64,000 nucleotides of DNA from Actinostola sp. cb2023 (taxonomy: Eukaryota > Cnidaria > Anthozoa > Actiniaria > Actinostolidae), in contig JAUJYZ010000127.1 of NCBI GenBank assembly GCA_033675265.1, forward strand, positions 231,001-295,000. Reading direction: 5' to 3'. Shown piece after piece: positions 33,101-44,618 of the stretch (position 1 is its first letter; every line of letters begins with the position of its first letter). Made by a program: the position numbers and the translations under genes. The notes below the pieces were generated by a model. The model worked only from the letters and a program-made list of their open reading frames with translations. It was not told the DNA's origin and did not search any database.

Positions 33101-35038
33101 CCACGCTAGACTAAGCGTTTTCACTGTTGTATTTTCATTCAGTGCGTCACAAAATGCAAAGCAGCCTTGGCTTTGGATTTTATTATGGGACACGTCGATG
33201 TCTGTCACGTAGAAGTTTTCTTTCAGGAGTTTCGCAATGTTCTCGCCTCCTTCAGGTCCTGTCAAGAAGCAAAGGCACGTGATTGAATGGTGCAAGAATA
33301 ATTAACAAATGAAATCTACCGCGAGGAAAATTAGGGCGTTTTACTTTTGGCTGGACTAATCAGGTCTGTACATTTTAATGACACAAGCAGCCTTCATCTT
33401 GAACAAGGAATAGTGTAGAAGCACGAAAAGGGCTGCCTTGATACCAGGCCTCGGTATTCAGAGCCATCCAGACCAACTGGTGCGTTCTGTGATTAGAGAC
33501 CCAGAGTCATATCCCATGATGCCTCGCGCCAATATTTTGTTTTGGTGCTTACATTCACCTGCTAAAACAACAACAGGTCTGTACAACAGCTGTGCCCGGT
33601 TGTTCAAAAGCGGGATAACGCTAACCTAGCCTCCTTTGCAGACGTTCTTAATGTCGTCACGCACGTGACGACACTAAGAACGTCTGCAAAGGAGGCTAAC
33701 GCTAACCCGCAGCAGGGCTAACCTAGTGGGTTAGCGTTAACCTACTTTCGAACAACCGGGCCCAGGTCTGTAAAACTATATATATATATATATATATAGA
33801 CTGCGCAAGGCATCATGGGCTCGAACACAGGGTCTTTCATATCAGCATCCATGCAGGTCGGTCTGTCCGATCCAGTGGCCTTTTGGTTAAATGGAAAGCG
33901 CCTCAAGGTACTTTTAAAAGGCTCGGTTCAAAAAGGCAATTCACACCGGCATGCGGGAGAGGAAGAAAGAATGAAAAAATGAAAGAAAGAACGAAAGAAA
34001 TGAAAAACAAAAACAGAAAGGATACAGACAAGCACATGTAAGAAATAAGAAACATGCAACACAGGCAGCCCACTCCTACTTGAAACACTCACCGACTGCG
34101 CAGTCGCAGACATTAATCTTCGTAGTCGTTGTATTGTTCATCAACGCTGTAGCAACAGCCTTTGCACCACTGGGGCCCAGTCCATGGTGCTTGATATCTA
34201 ACTCCTCGTCCGTGATGTGCTCGAGTACGAAAGAGACTGGCACGATCCTAAGCTGAGCACAAGCATCCCGGTATGCTTTGCGGCCTGTTGGATCAAACTC
34301 CTCACGTGACTCTTCGATTTCCAGTTCTGTGTCGTAATCGCTGTCGTGTACCGATTCGTCTCCAGAACTGTCGTCTGGGAAACTGACGTCCGCAGGCGTG
34401 GGTTCCCGGGAGAACTTGGAGCGACTGGTGACGGCACGAGCTGATTTCACTGGAGACGCAATAGAAATTGCGGTAATTATTAGACGATATTTGCGGGATA
34501 TTTGGAGCTCAATGCAATACTTTAAAGAGTAAAATAGCCAGTGTATTCCACAATAGCCATGTTTCTTTCACAGTAAAACGGCCAGGCCCCGGTTTATACG
34601 GTCTCCCTCGCAGCCGTGTTTAGTGTCGTCACGCAACGCTTTCTCCACTACTTGTAAGGGGAGATCTAGAGAGCGTTGCGAAATTTTATATGAAAACTTT
34701 TGGAAATTTACGCTGGTAGGCAACTCTTGCCTCCAACAAAGGCCTTCATACAAAATTTCGATTTTTGAAAATTCATATCTTCGCAATTTGTGAAGCGATC
34801 TTTTTTGTCCTCTCTCGATCCTATAAGTTTTGAAATTACGTGATAAACCCTCATAGTTTGATATTAACCATTCAGGTTTATTCTTACCATGTGATTTTCG
34901 ACTTCGTGCACTGATATTTCCCCTTTTCTGTGACATGTCATCGGTGATTATTCCAGGTACCTTATCCGTGATGTCACCTTTTGATTTGTCCACATCTGTT
35001 TCTCGTAAACCATTTGAATGCTTGATGACGTCACTCAT
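30198..35038 (-). CDS. LRRC74A-like: LRRC74-like leucine-rich repeat / EF-hand protein, 532 aa, 5 exons
   Basis: I assembled five exons: 34888-35038, 34093-34449, 32983-33258, 31709-32000 and 30198-30720. All have GT-AG borders and matching phases (1, 1, 1, 2), and the total is 1599 nt. The first exon begins at ATG 35038 and stops at a strong GTAAGA donor. The protein has an acidic N-terminal region (about 60-130), then RI-type LRRs (LDLSWNHLRGRGAIAIGRGL, DIDVSHNKIQSQGCFAFCDA) over about 150-380. It ends in two EF-hands, DKDKSLSVSREE (about 469-480) and the canonical DEDGDGEIDYGE (about 505-516). Human LRRC74A is similar in length and LRR order. It is probably a cytoplasmic calcium-responsive scaffold, of unknown partner. 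Introns 3 and 4 are packed with minisatellites. Confidence 0.88.
30733..31318. repeat. 26-bp minisatellite in intron 4 of the LRRC74-like gene
   Basis: About 22 units of GATACGAATATGAGGGACAT + AGATGG, with some truncated units (30947, 31061, 31190). It reaches within about 15 bp of the last exon's acceptor, so it lies over the normal branch-point and polypyrimidine zone. The MSLIFVSHLCPSYSYP ORFs are its translations. Confidence 0.93.
32004..32860. repeat. ~82-bp array made from the exon 4 start and its splice acceptor
   Basis: About 11 units in intron 3. Each unit contains a copy of the 5' end of exon 4 (GTTTGCATCAATTGCTGGAC and GGTGGTTCCAACTAAGGTCA) plus about 36 bp of adjoining intron. 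Units lack 13 bp present in the true exon. Inner units read GGACTTGCAG where the true acceptor and the outermost unit (32841-32853) read GGACCTGCAG, so the transcript-sense CAG acceptor became CAAG in the inner copies. Confidence 0.92.
33593..33761. mobile_element. palindromic element with GCCCGGTTGTTC ends
   Basis: Left GCCCGGTTGTTCAAAAGCGG and right CGAACAACCGGGC are inverse complements, with GGATAACGCTAACC / GGGTTAGCGTTAACC inside. It has been split by the smaller palindrome at 33627-33697. A related element is at 60891-61018. Confidence 0.75.
33627..33697. mobile_element. 71-bp hairpin MITE with 10-bp target duplication
   Basis: The arms AGCCTCCTTTGCAGACGTTC and complement pair almost perfectly around GTCACGCACGTGAC. 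The 10-bp direct repeat AACGCTAACC lies on both sides (33617-33626, 33698-33707). It is related to 46601-46691 and to a one-ended copy at about 34590-34685. Confidence 0.8.
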
Positions 35039-35164
35039 GCTTGCGGTATGCTTTCAAGTGGTGATTCAGTATAAGGTTTATATGTCATTCAATATAGGTC
35101 TGTTCATCAGGAACGGTGAAAACTGCATGCAAGGGGAAAATCAGTATAGTTATATTTAAGAGTT

Positions 35165-35277
35165 GAAACTGATAGACTGAGACTGTAGAAGAGAAGATAG
35201 AGAATTAAGAAAGAAGAAGAGAAGCTAGAGAAGAGAAGATAGAGAATTAAGAAAGAAGAGAGAAGAGAAGATCGAGA

Positions 35278-35331
<54 letters not shown>

Positions 35332-35697
35332 AGAAGAGAAGAGAAGAAGAGAGAGAGAGAGAAGAGAGAGAGAAGAGAAGAGAGAGAGAGAGAGAGAGAG
35401 AAGAGAGAGAAGAGAAGAGAGAAGAGAGAAGAAGAGAAGAAGAGAAGAGAGAAGAGAAGAAGAGAAGAGAAGAGAGAAGAGAGAAGAGAGAAGAGAAGAG
35501 AGAAGAGAAGAGAGAAGAGAGAAGAGAGAAGAGAGAAGGAGAGAAGAAGAGAAGAAGAGAAGAGAGAAGGAGAGAAGGAGAGAAGGAGAGAAGGAGAGAA
35601 GGAGAGAAGAAGAGAAGGAGAGAAGGAGAGAAGGAGAGAAGGAGAGAGAGAGAGAAGGAGAGAAGGAGAGAAGAGAGAGAAAGAGAGAAGAGAGAGT
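35165..35697. repeat. purine (GA/GAGAAGA) simple repeat
   Basis: GA dinucleotide runs, AGAGAAG and AGAAGGAG units over about 530 bp. The Ser/Leu-rich ORF on the minus strand is its translation. It lies about 130 bp upstream of the LRRC74-like start codon, in the putative promoter. Confidence 0.95.
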
Positions 35698-35699
35698 TG

Positions 35700-37130
35700 T
35701 TTAACTTGTGTAATAATCAAACGGCACAGTGTGAAGTATGTTGGTTTTTGCACGACTACAAAATAACATCGAACAGTTGTCGGCATTTTCTCGAAAAACA
35801 AAGCCAAGCTGTTTAGTATGCATTTCTTATTTCGGCCTAGCTCTCTTCGCAGTCAATTATATAACATATGTGTGTGTGGTGAGTCCAATTATGAAGTTTA
35901 TGGACATAAACTAGAAGTCAGAGAAATGAAAAAGGAACTTACAATTAAATATTAAATATACGCACGAACATGAGAAATTTATTTCCCAATCTTTGTTACG
36001 TTTGAGTGATTTTTCCGTTTTGACATGAATTTTCAACAAAGAAATGTGTTATTGATATATGAATTCTATTTCCATTCAGCTTGAAACCAAACCGGCACGA
36101 AGACTAGAACATAGCAAGACGTCAGTGATCACATGCAGCAAATAAAACTAGTGAGAAACATTAAACGCACAAGGAGTTCATCATCATATGGTGCCGGTTG
36201 ATTGTTTTCAAGTTTATTATTTCGCGACGTCATAATTTTACACCATTCGAACAAAGGTAAAAAACAAGACCTTTTGTAACAAGACATTCAATGTTCAACT
36301 TACAACTTTACATTGCCAATATAGATACACAATTTTACATACGAATCGTTTTAATAGTATTCAATCCATAGCTATCGTTTTGGGGAGAATTTAATTGAGT
36401 CGAATAGGAAGATTTAATTCAAAGCGCGTCACATGACTGCCTTCATCGTTCACGGATTGAGTCACGAGTCACATGCTTCATACTTGGTATCAAAGTCCTT
36501 AACTCAGTTTAGCTATAAAACAGTGTTATACATACCATATCGTTGAAGGGCTGGCTCTGGTTGTTGTCATTTGTTACGGTATTTCATGCTGTGTATGAGT
36601 CTTTTGTGTGCGAATCGAAAGTTAATTAATAAAAATCAAAATCATTTAAGACTAAAATCGTTCCTTTTGTGCCTGGGTTGGTTGCTAGGCAACCTTGCAG
36701 CGACTACATTTCAAAATGATTGTTTTGAAGGTTTGTACGCCAATGGGTGGGTCAGAAATTAACAAAAGACTAAGGGGTTCATTGGAGGTCTTTGTTTTGT
36801 TATTAAAATTTATTGGTTTGTTTAAAATGATTTGAATTCACAATTTTCAATGCCGGATTTGTTTCGCCACGTTTCCTGTAACTACTAGGGAAACCATTTC
36901 AGTGTCACTGAATCAACATTCAGTTTTCCTCTAAACCAATCAGGAAACGCCACAGCTGATCTCGACCAATCTAAACGTTTTCAATTCAACATGGCTACCA
37001 CAAAGGTGGCCGGCCAGCGCTGCTTTGGTACCTAGCAATAATTGCTTTGGTTACTTAGAGGTGTGACGCAGGTTGCCACACAAATTCGCTCGATCTGACC
37101 ATAGGTAATAATACCACTCCAAAACCTTGT
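35700..37130. other. intergenic, nothing recognised
   Basis: AT-rich, no exon with splice context. The ORF at 36571-36762 has no recognisable domain. Confidence 0.4.
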
Positions 37131-37134
37131 TAAC

Positions 37135-37765
37135 GACTACCGGTATATCTCTCAATTTAAAGTGCTACTATGATGAAATTTTGCGAAGTGGATGTTTTTG
37201 CATTTTTAGTATCCTGGTAGTATGTTTATTAACATTATCCAAACCGTTTTTCGTTACGTTAAAAATAACTCCCACAAAATGTACAAATTTTGTACAAATT
37301 TCAAGCCCGCCATTATTCAAACTGGTTCCTGGCCGATGACTAATTGTACAATAGAAGTGACGTCAGTTTCTCAACATCGTTCTTGCAAATTCGTCGTATT
37401 GCTGATTTACACGCATCAACACTGCGATTTTTTGGCGATTCAAGACACCGATTCTTGTTCAAATATTTTAATCATAATTAAACTAAAAATACAGTGCAGC
37501 AAGCCGTGAAGCGACGCGTTCACATTGAGAAACTGACGTCACAGTCTATTGTTCGTAGGAACACGACTTTGTAATGGCGGATGTATTTTTGCCTGTTTTG
37601 AGAGTCCAATATTTCACTCCTTTATTCTTATTTCGACATAAAAACAACTAAAACTGCTTTCTTGGAGCTAAAATGACTATTTTACGAATAAATAATTTAT
37701 TTAGCAATGATACGAATTTCATCATAGTAGCACTTTAACTATCAAAACAGTGTTACTATAGTAAC
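37135..37765. repeat. imperfect long inverted repeat
   Basis: Outer arms share AAAGTGCTACTATGATGAAA with its complement at 37713-37733. Inner arms share GACGTCAGTTTCTCAA with TTGAGAAACTGACGTC (37527-37542). It is probably an old non-autonomous DNA element. Termini and target duplication are not clear. Confidence 0.55.
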
Positions 37766-38031
37766 CATGACATTATCTTAAACCTGTTTAAACCGGTCAC
37801 CTCTACTACACAACCTCGTCACCAGGGCCATCCATCGCTATTTCATTTAATTATTGGGACGTTTTATATATATTATGCCACATATACAATCAAGATAACA
37901 TAAGGGGTATAGAGGGACCTGGCTGATCAATGCCTTCAGTGCTCAACTGATGATTTACTGGATATACAAAAGATTTTTCGTATTTAATCAAATCATTTCT
38001 CTTCTTTTACAATTTGATTAGCAACAGAGTA

Positions 38032-38757
38032 CCAACACTGTGGTCACCCTGTGGTAGCAGCTTTACAAACTCGGTGGTCACTGTGGTAACGGCTTTACTA
38101 ACTCGGTGGTCACCCTGTGGTAACGACTTTACAAACTTGGTGGTCACCCTGTGGTAACGGCTTTACTAACTCGGTGGTCACCCTGTGGTAACGACTTTAC
38201 TAACTCGGTGGTCACCCTGTGGTAACGACTTTACAAACTTGGTGGTCACCCTGTGGTAACGGCTTTACTAACTCGGTGGTCACCCTGTGGTAACGGCTTT
38301 ACTAACTCGGTGGTCACCCTGTGGTAACGACTTTACAAACTTGGTGGTCACCCTGTGGTAACGGCTTTACTAACTCGGTGGTCACCCTGTGGTAACGGCT
38401 TTACTAACTCGGTGGTCATCCTGTGGTAGCGGTTTTACTAACTCGGTGGTCACCCTGTGGTAACGGTTTTACTAACTCGGTGGTCACCCTGTGGTAATGG
38501 CTTTACTAACTCGGTGGTCACTGTGTTAACGGCTTTACAAACTCGGTGGTCACTGCGGTAACGGCTTTACAAACTCGGTGGTCACCCTGTGGTAACGGCT
38601 TTACTAACTCGGTGGTCACCCTGTGGCATACAAACTCGTTGGTCACTCTGTGGTAACGGCTTTACTAACTCAGTGGTCACCCTGTGGTAATGGCTTTACT
38701 AACTCGGTGGTCACCCTGTGGTTACGGCTTTACTAACTCGGTGGTCACCCTGTGGTG
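38032..38757. repeat. 34-bp minisatellite
   Basis: About 21 units of CTTTACTAACTCGGTGGTCA + CCCTGTGGTAACGG, exactly 34 bp apart, with a few shortened units (38520-38570, 38625). Each unit contains the inverse motif GGTCACCCTGTGGTAAC. Confidence 0.93.
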
Positions 38758-38790
38758 ACGTACGAAGAGTATATGTACCACAGGGAACCC

Positions 38791-39268
38791 TAGCCTGCGG
38801 ATACAGCCTCTTTTTTACGCTCGCCACAGTGATCTCCCGAAAGAAGCGTCTGCATTGTGAGGGCAACATTCCTGTACTGTGACGTCATTTTTGACCCGTT
38901 TCTGGTCAAATAAGCTGATTGGTCAGCTTGCTGGTAATCGCATTATTTGCATAAATTAAGCTCACCGAAACCAGAACGACCAGAACAAACTATTACAATG
39001 TCGAGCCGTGGGCGATTGTATCGGACTGTATCATATGCACAGATGAATAAAATCATGTTCTACAATAATTTTGATTGCCGAATCAACAAAGTCAGGCCGT
39101 TTGGAAGTAGTGTTCACAACATGAGCGGCTGTGTTGTATCAGATTTACAACACGAGCTGTCATGACCTCAGAGGTCACAATACAGGAATGTTGCCCTCAC
39201 AACGCAGACGCTTCTTTGCGGGAGACCCTGTGGCGCGACCGCCAAAAAGCGGCTGTATTCGCAGGCTA
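38791..39268. mobile_element. Mutator-like TIR element, 9-bp target duplication
   Basis: Inverted ends TAGCCTGCGGATACAGCC and GGCTGTATTCGCAGGCTA, then matching inner blocks (AAGAAGCGTCTGC, GTGAGGGCAACATTCCTGTA). They are flanked by AGGGAACCC on both sides (38782-38790, 39269-39277). The element is 478 bp and non-coding. The 9-bp duplication and TIRs longer than 100 bp fit Mutator. Confidence 0.83.
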
Positions 39269-39380
39269 AGGGAACCCGAGCAGTCAAATACAGCGCATGG
39301 TGCAGTGCAAGCTTACAATAAAAATATCAATTCATTATACCAAAATACATGACACTGCAAAAAGACAACGCTCACTTGTC

Positions 39381-42259
39381 TCACAGCAAAACAAAAACCC
39401 CAATGACACACGACAATATGATGACGATACCGCTGACCATGACGTAGGTGCCAGTGTTGCATAGGTTTCGACTGCAGCAATTTATATTGCATTGCACATT
39501 TTCACCCAGGGCAGCAGTTTTGCACTGAGTGTTTATTGTCGTGTCGCATTTTGCACTTGAGCCGCAGTATTTTTTGTAGTCTTTACGATCTTGACTGTGA
39601 AGCTAAAAAACAATTTAAAAGAATTACGAATAGAAACAAAGAACATTATAGGATAGGAAGGGATAGGATGAATGGTATGGTATGGGATAGGATAGGATGA
39701 ATGGTATGGTATGGGATAGCATGAATGGTATGGTATGGGATAGGATGAATGGTATGGTATGGGATCGCATGAATGGTATGCTATGGGATAGGATGAATGA
39801 TATGGTATGGTATGGGATAGCATGAATGGTATGGTATGGGATAGGATGAATGGTATGGGATGGGATAGGATGAATGGTATGGTATGGGATAGCATGAATG
39901 GTATGGTATGGGATAGCATGAATGGTATGGTATAGGATAGGATGAATGGTATGGTATGGGATAGCATGAATGGTATGGTATGGGATATCACGAATGGTAT
40001 GGGATGGGATAGGATGAATGGTATGGTATGGGATAGCATGAATGGTATGGTATGGGATAGCATGAATGGTATGGTATGGGATAGGATGAATGGTATGGTA
40101 TTGGATAGCATGAATGGTATGGTATGGGATAGCATGAATGGTATGGTATGGGATAGGATGAATGGTATGGTATTGGATAGCATGAATGGTATGGTATGGG
40201 ATAGCATGAATGGTATGGTATGGGATAGGATGAATGGTATGGGATGGGATAGGATGAATGGGATGGGATTGGATAAGCTAGTATGAATGGGATGGGATGG
40301 GATAGGCTAGTATGAATGGGATGGGATAGGCTAGTATGAATGGGATGGGATAGGATAGGATAAATGGGATGGGATGGGATAGCATGAATGGGATGGGATG
40401 GGATAGGCTAGAATGAATGGGATGGGATAGGATAGCATGAATGGGGTGGGACAGGATAGGATAGCATTATTGGGATGGTATGGGATAGGATAGGATAGCA
40501 TGAATGGTATGGTATGGGATAGGATAGGATAGCATGAATGATATGGTATGGAATAGAATGGGATAGTATGAATGGGATGGGATAGGATAGGATGGAATAG
40601 TATGAATGGGATGGGATGGGATAGTATGGATATTGCATCTTATATTTTATAGCTTTTGTATTATAAGGCACGTATGAATTTCATCGAATATGTTAAATGT
40701 TCCTAGGCATTATGTGGATAAATAAATGATTGATTGATTGGATGGGATAGCACAGTATAGCACAGCACAAGACAGCATAGCACAGTACAGCATAATAGCA
40801 CAACACATCACAGCATAATAGCCCAGCATAGCATAGCATAGCATAGCATAGCCCCAGCGGGGGTACTCAGGGGTATCAGTGACGGGGAGGTGCAAATGAA
40901 GCCAAACTCTTTAATCCAAAAAAAGTCCATTACGCAAAAACAAGACCCCAAAAAAGTCCAACGGCCCAGAACATAACCCCCAAAAAGTCCATTTTTCTCC
41001 ACATAAAATCGAGAACGGTAGGATATATTTTTATCAACCCCCCAAAAAGTCCTTGCCAAAATCTTTATATCAAAAAAAGTCCACCAGAAAATTGATAACC
41101 CCAAAAAAGTCCAAAGCTGCGAAATTCAAACCCCAAAAAGGTCTTCGCACCTCCCCATCACTGATACCCCCGAGTACCCCCCCGCCCCCCTGGGAGCATA
41201 GCATAGCATAGCATAGGATGACACAACATAGCCGACAGCATAGGATGGCATGGTATGGCGTAGCTATAGACATACAACTAGCACAGACTCACTCTGTATA
41301 TGACATCCCCTTTGATACATTTATCTTCACCTTCGCCACATGCGACCGGTTCTTGATGGGCTTCACAGTCAGCATATGAGATTTTACTCTCGCACTTGTA
41401 ACATGTCAGACTGGATGCTTTAACAAAAAAAAATCAATAGACCAAATCGGCTAATGCAATGTTTACATTCTTTGACCCATTTCAAATCTTTTGGGAATAC
41501 AGTTCTTTGTATGTTGTATTTCGATTTCAATAGAGCATTGACATGGAAATCAAAATAATGGAAATGTTTGGAAGACTGTTTGAGAAAGCTCTTATTTCCA
41601 AAGAAAACATTTATTTTAAATAAACTGATTACAGCAAATCGAAATATCGCAATACATGCGCATGTCAAATAAGAAGCTAACCCAACTCCCCACCCTCCAC
41701 CCCCTCTTTAGGGTACGCTCCTCACTCCTGTGCTCTCCCTCTATATACTGTATACACCTCAAATGTTAACAAGAGGTGAGAAGGCTGTCAAATTGCAAAT
41801 ACGGTCATTAAAAACAAATCTAACAATCTTTCATACTATACTAAAAAAATTCTGATTGTTGTCGCCAGGGCTGGGATAAGGAAAAAGGCGAGGGAGTGGA
41901 GAGAGGGGTAAATTAAGCTACTGAACTTAAAAAACACTGTCATAGGGCAATTATGCATTTCAATTTTGGAAGTAAACATAAAACGAATGTTCAGCAGCTA
42001 GTTTATACTGCACTGACGTCGATGAAGGCTGTTTCAAACAACGATCACTTGTACTTTGAACACAGAGATATGACGTATACGTTCTCAGTTGACCTGAGTT
42101 CACTGATTCGTACTTCAAATATAATATTTTGCAAAAGAACATTTTAAAATTCAGATAATTAAACAATAACGAAAGTGTCACCTACACATATAAGCTTAAA
42201 CACTTACCAACATGACAAGCTACCAGAAGACAGAACACGGATAGAATGAGTGATTTCAT
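39381..42259 (-). CDS. Ly6/uPAR (LU) three-finger domain protein, 132 aa, 3 exons
   Basis: Exons 42208-42259, 41293-41417 and 39381-39602 have GT-AG borders, consistent phases and 399 nt in total. Exon 1 encodes a signal peptide (MKSLILSVFCLLVACHV). Exon 2 begins the LU domain with SSLTCYKCESK, then DC, AC and KC cysteines. Exon 3 supplies YC, KC, QC and the signature CCSRNLCN. It ends in a hydrophobic segment (VMVSGIVIILSCVIGVFVLL) with no charged tail, typical of a GPI-anchor signal. Such proteins sit on the outer cell surface as receptors or modulators. The ligand is unknown. Intron 2 carries minisatellites and an inserted element. The exons are too short to stand out as ORFs. Confidence 0.85.
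39650..40640. repeat. 24-bp minisatellite in intron 2 of the LU gene
   Basis: About 25 units of GGGATAGCATGAATGGTATG + GTAT up to about 40250, then degenerate GGGATGGGATAGGCTAGTAT units to 40630. The 24-bp period keeps frames open (MNGMVWDS repeats), without coding meaning. Confidence 0.93.
40742..41266. repeat. (CATAG)n/(CACAG)n microsatellite split by an element
   Basis: Pentanucleotide GCATA/GCACA repeats occur at 40742-40852 and again at 41195-41266. The two halves are separated by the element at 40853-41194. Confidence 0.85.
40853..41194. mobile_element. hAT-like MITE inside the CATAG repeat
   Basis: Inverted ends CCCAGCGGGGGTACTC...GGTATCAGTGACGGGGAGGT and complement GACCTCCCCATCACTGATAC-like right end. 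The flanks are AGCATAGC on both sides, but inside a repeat so the 8-bp duplication is ambiguous. The interior repeats the phrase CCCCAAAAAAGTCC about six times. Confidence 0.72.
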
Positions 42260-43083
42260 GGTTTTAAAAGGACGTAGGACATAGATCGAGATGTGGCGTG
42301 GTTATCTGTAAACAGAACGCTAACTCATGTATTATAACATTACATATTTGGCGTGTACGAGTATCAAATTACTCGATCACGCGGATATCACATTGCACTC
42401 GTTGGCCCGAGAACTTATATAGCACAACAGTGCAGAGAAGACATTTAATAGTGTCCGCATTAGAGTGTTCGCCAGGAGCCCATTTATACTCGATCCTGTG
42501 TCGTCCAGTAGCCCAGAGAAGTTGACTGTAATAATAACAGCCTGAGTTTTTTTTAATTTTCTAGCGCACTGAACCCGACCGGTTAGTATAAAGCCCGGTA
42601 CGTTATAAAGCCTATAACCGGTGGGGTTCACCGTCCTTGTACCAGTACACTCGATCGTACTCCGCATGCAGTTTGATCTGCCGTCACACAATTCAATCGA
42701 TATCAGTTTACGGTGCTGTTACACGTAGCATTTTCTCGTGCAACTCGTCTCGCGAAAAAAATTGCTGCAGGTTGCAGAAGACCATGTCACACGTACAATT
42801 TTCGTTGCAACTTGTCTCGCGCACAAATAAAGTTCAACTGAAGTTGCACGCGTAATCGTGAAACCGTCATTTCCACACTTTTCTGGGAAAATATCGTAAT
42901 CTTTCGTCCTCATCTGCCATGTTTACCGAAAATAATTGTGTTTTGGTCTGTTTATATGATGTTGTAAGTTCTCCCTTCTCAGTGATCGACTCGTTCGCTC
43001 TAGTTGTGGCGCGAGACAAGTTGCATGGACCCATGTTACACGTAAATTTTTGAAAAAATTGCTGCAGAGAAAGTCGAGGGAGT
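42260..43083. other. LU gene 5' flank with decayed inverted repeats
   Basis: Contains several mutually inverted copies of a motif around TGCAACTTGTCTCGCG and GTTACACGTA (42718-42850, 43006-43065), remnants of one or more MITEs. No gene recognised. Promoter elements of the LU gene are not obvious. Confidence 0.45.
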
Positions 43084-44178
43084 CGAAACGCACAGGCAGC
43101 CCAAGCAATGGACTTCTGAGGACATTCTGGAGGCCTTTTATGAAGAAATTTTTATTTCAATAAATTCTATTAAAACTTATCTGAGTTGTTTATTGTGTCT
43201 TACTTTATCATCCTGTAAAGTTTCAGCTCGATCCGAGGCCTATTTACGAAGTTTTTCAATATCTGCTCCTCTCCACATGAATATGTGGAAGGCTGGAGAC
43301 TCCGACTCATCTCAACCGCTATATTCGCCAGAAAAAAAACAAAATATGCCCATTTCAACGCTTGTCTCGCTACAATACCTACAGATATGTTTAGACCGAT
43401 AATCCCTCCATCAGGCAGTGATTTCAAATTGTCATCAAACCAAATATTCCTCGAGAAATCCATGGTTTTAAACCGAAGTTTTGAAATCTTTTGAGGCTTG
43501 TGATCGCTGGGGTTCAAGCAGGTTCAAGTGGGAGTGAATTGCACGTAGCTGATTGGACAGAATTATCACCTGATTAGTGCGAAAAGCACGCTCCCCTCTG
43601 GCCACAGAATAATTTTGTACCACATACATTAGACTTACCAAGGGTATTATTCCTGTGCCCCAGAGGGGAGCGTACTTTTCGCACTAATCAGGTGATAATT
43701 CTGTCCAATCAGCTACGTGCAATTCACTCCCACTTGAACCTGCTTGAACCCCAGCGATCACAGGCCTCAAAAGATTTCAAAACTTCGGTTTAAAACCATG
43801 GATTTCTCGAGGAATATTTGGTTTGATGACAATTTGAAATCACTGCCTGATGGAGGGATTATCGGTCTAAACATATCTGTAGGTATTGTAGCGAGACAAG
43901 CGTTGAAATGGGCATATTTTGTTTTTTTTCTGGCGAATATAGCGGTTGAGATGAGTCGGAGTCTCCAGCCTTCCACATATTCATGTGGAGAGGAGCAGAT
44001 ATTGAAAAACTTCGTAAATAGGCCTCGGATCGAGCTGAAACTTTACAGGATGATAAAGTAAGACACAATAAACAACTCAGATAAGTTTTAATAGAATTTA
44101 TTGAAATAAAAATTTTCTTCATAAAAGGCCTCCAGAATGTCCTCTGAGAAGTCCATTGCTTGGGCTGCCTGTGAACAA
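43084..44178. repeat. 1.1-kb near-perfect palindrome
   Basis: Arms of about 530 bp (43084-43613 and 43650-44178) are almost identical inverse complements around a loop of under 50 bp. The mirrored 105-codon ORFs at 43200-43517 and 43744-44061 differ by a single residue. Outer ends read CACAGGCAGCCCAAGCAATG and its complement. No target duplication was found. It could form a long hairpin RNA if transcribed. Confidence 0.92.
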
Positions 44179-44393
44179 TGCAGTGCACGAGTGCTCTGGA
44201 CTTCGAATGATGCCGCAATCGCGCGCGCGAGACCTGCGCGTGCTCGATACGTTACTAATTTTTAAACTTTAAAAAAATGCGCGCGCGAGAAGCCATCATT
44301 ACATACGTCATAAACGAATACGCACAAGCAACGGCGACTCTCCAAACAGTCAACCTGTATATTTGAGTTCATCAACTTTACTGTAATACTAAA

Positions 44394-44618
44394 ATGGCTT
44401 CAACTCAGAGAGAAATTCCACCTGGTCTCGCGGACATGCTGGAAGGATTTGTTCTGATGGCGATCAAAGAGCAACCGGAAGACTTGATGGACTTTGCAGC
44501 GCAATACTTTGCGATAATACGAAACAGAAGAAACAGCCTTGCGGAACACGGCGTCGATATGGAAACACTAGGAATAGACTTCTTTTTGGCAGGGTCGGAA
44601 TGGAATGGAGGGATATAG
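44394..44618 (+). CDS. R2D2 (RIIa) dimerisation/docking domain protein, 74 aa
   Basis: Starts ATG at 44394. Residues about 8-48 (IPPGLADMLEGFVLMAIKEQ, then PEDLMDFAAQYFAIIRNRRN) match the RIIa / R2D2 fold of PKA type-II regulatory subunits and of sperm proteins such as SPA17, ROPN1 and CABYR, which bind amphipathic A-kinase-anchor helices. These proteins commonly act in cilia and flagella. After the domain only about 25 residues follow before the stop, so this is a minimal domain protein, or a first exon if splicing occurs before the stop. AATAAA at 45038 could end the transcript. It lies 215 bp from the giant palindrome. Confidence 0.68.
   Translation: MASTQREIPPGLADMLEGFVLMAIKEQPEDLMDFAAQYFAIIRNRRNSLAEHGVDMETLGIDFFLAGSEWNGGI

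Noticed and set aside
34568..34887. Extension of the first LRRC74-like exon to the full 156-codon ORF
   Set aside because: A strong GTAAGA donor at 34887 joins in phase to the next exon, and the ORF tail runs into a MITE sequence.
38032..38757. CRISPR-like or regulatory operator array
   Set aside because: Head-to-tail 34-bp units with no spacers. Plain minisatellite.
43200..44061. Mirrored 105-aa proteins as a duplicated gene
   Set aside because: They are the two arms of one palindrome, with no domain and no regulatory signals. More likely a by-product of the foldback.
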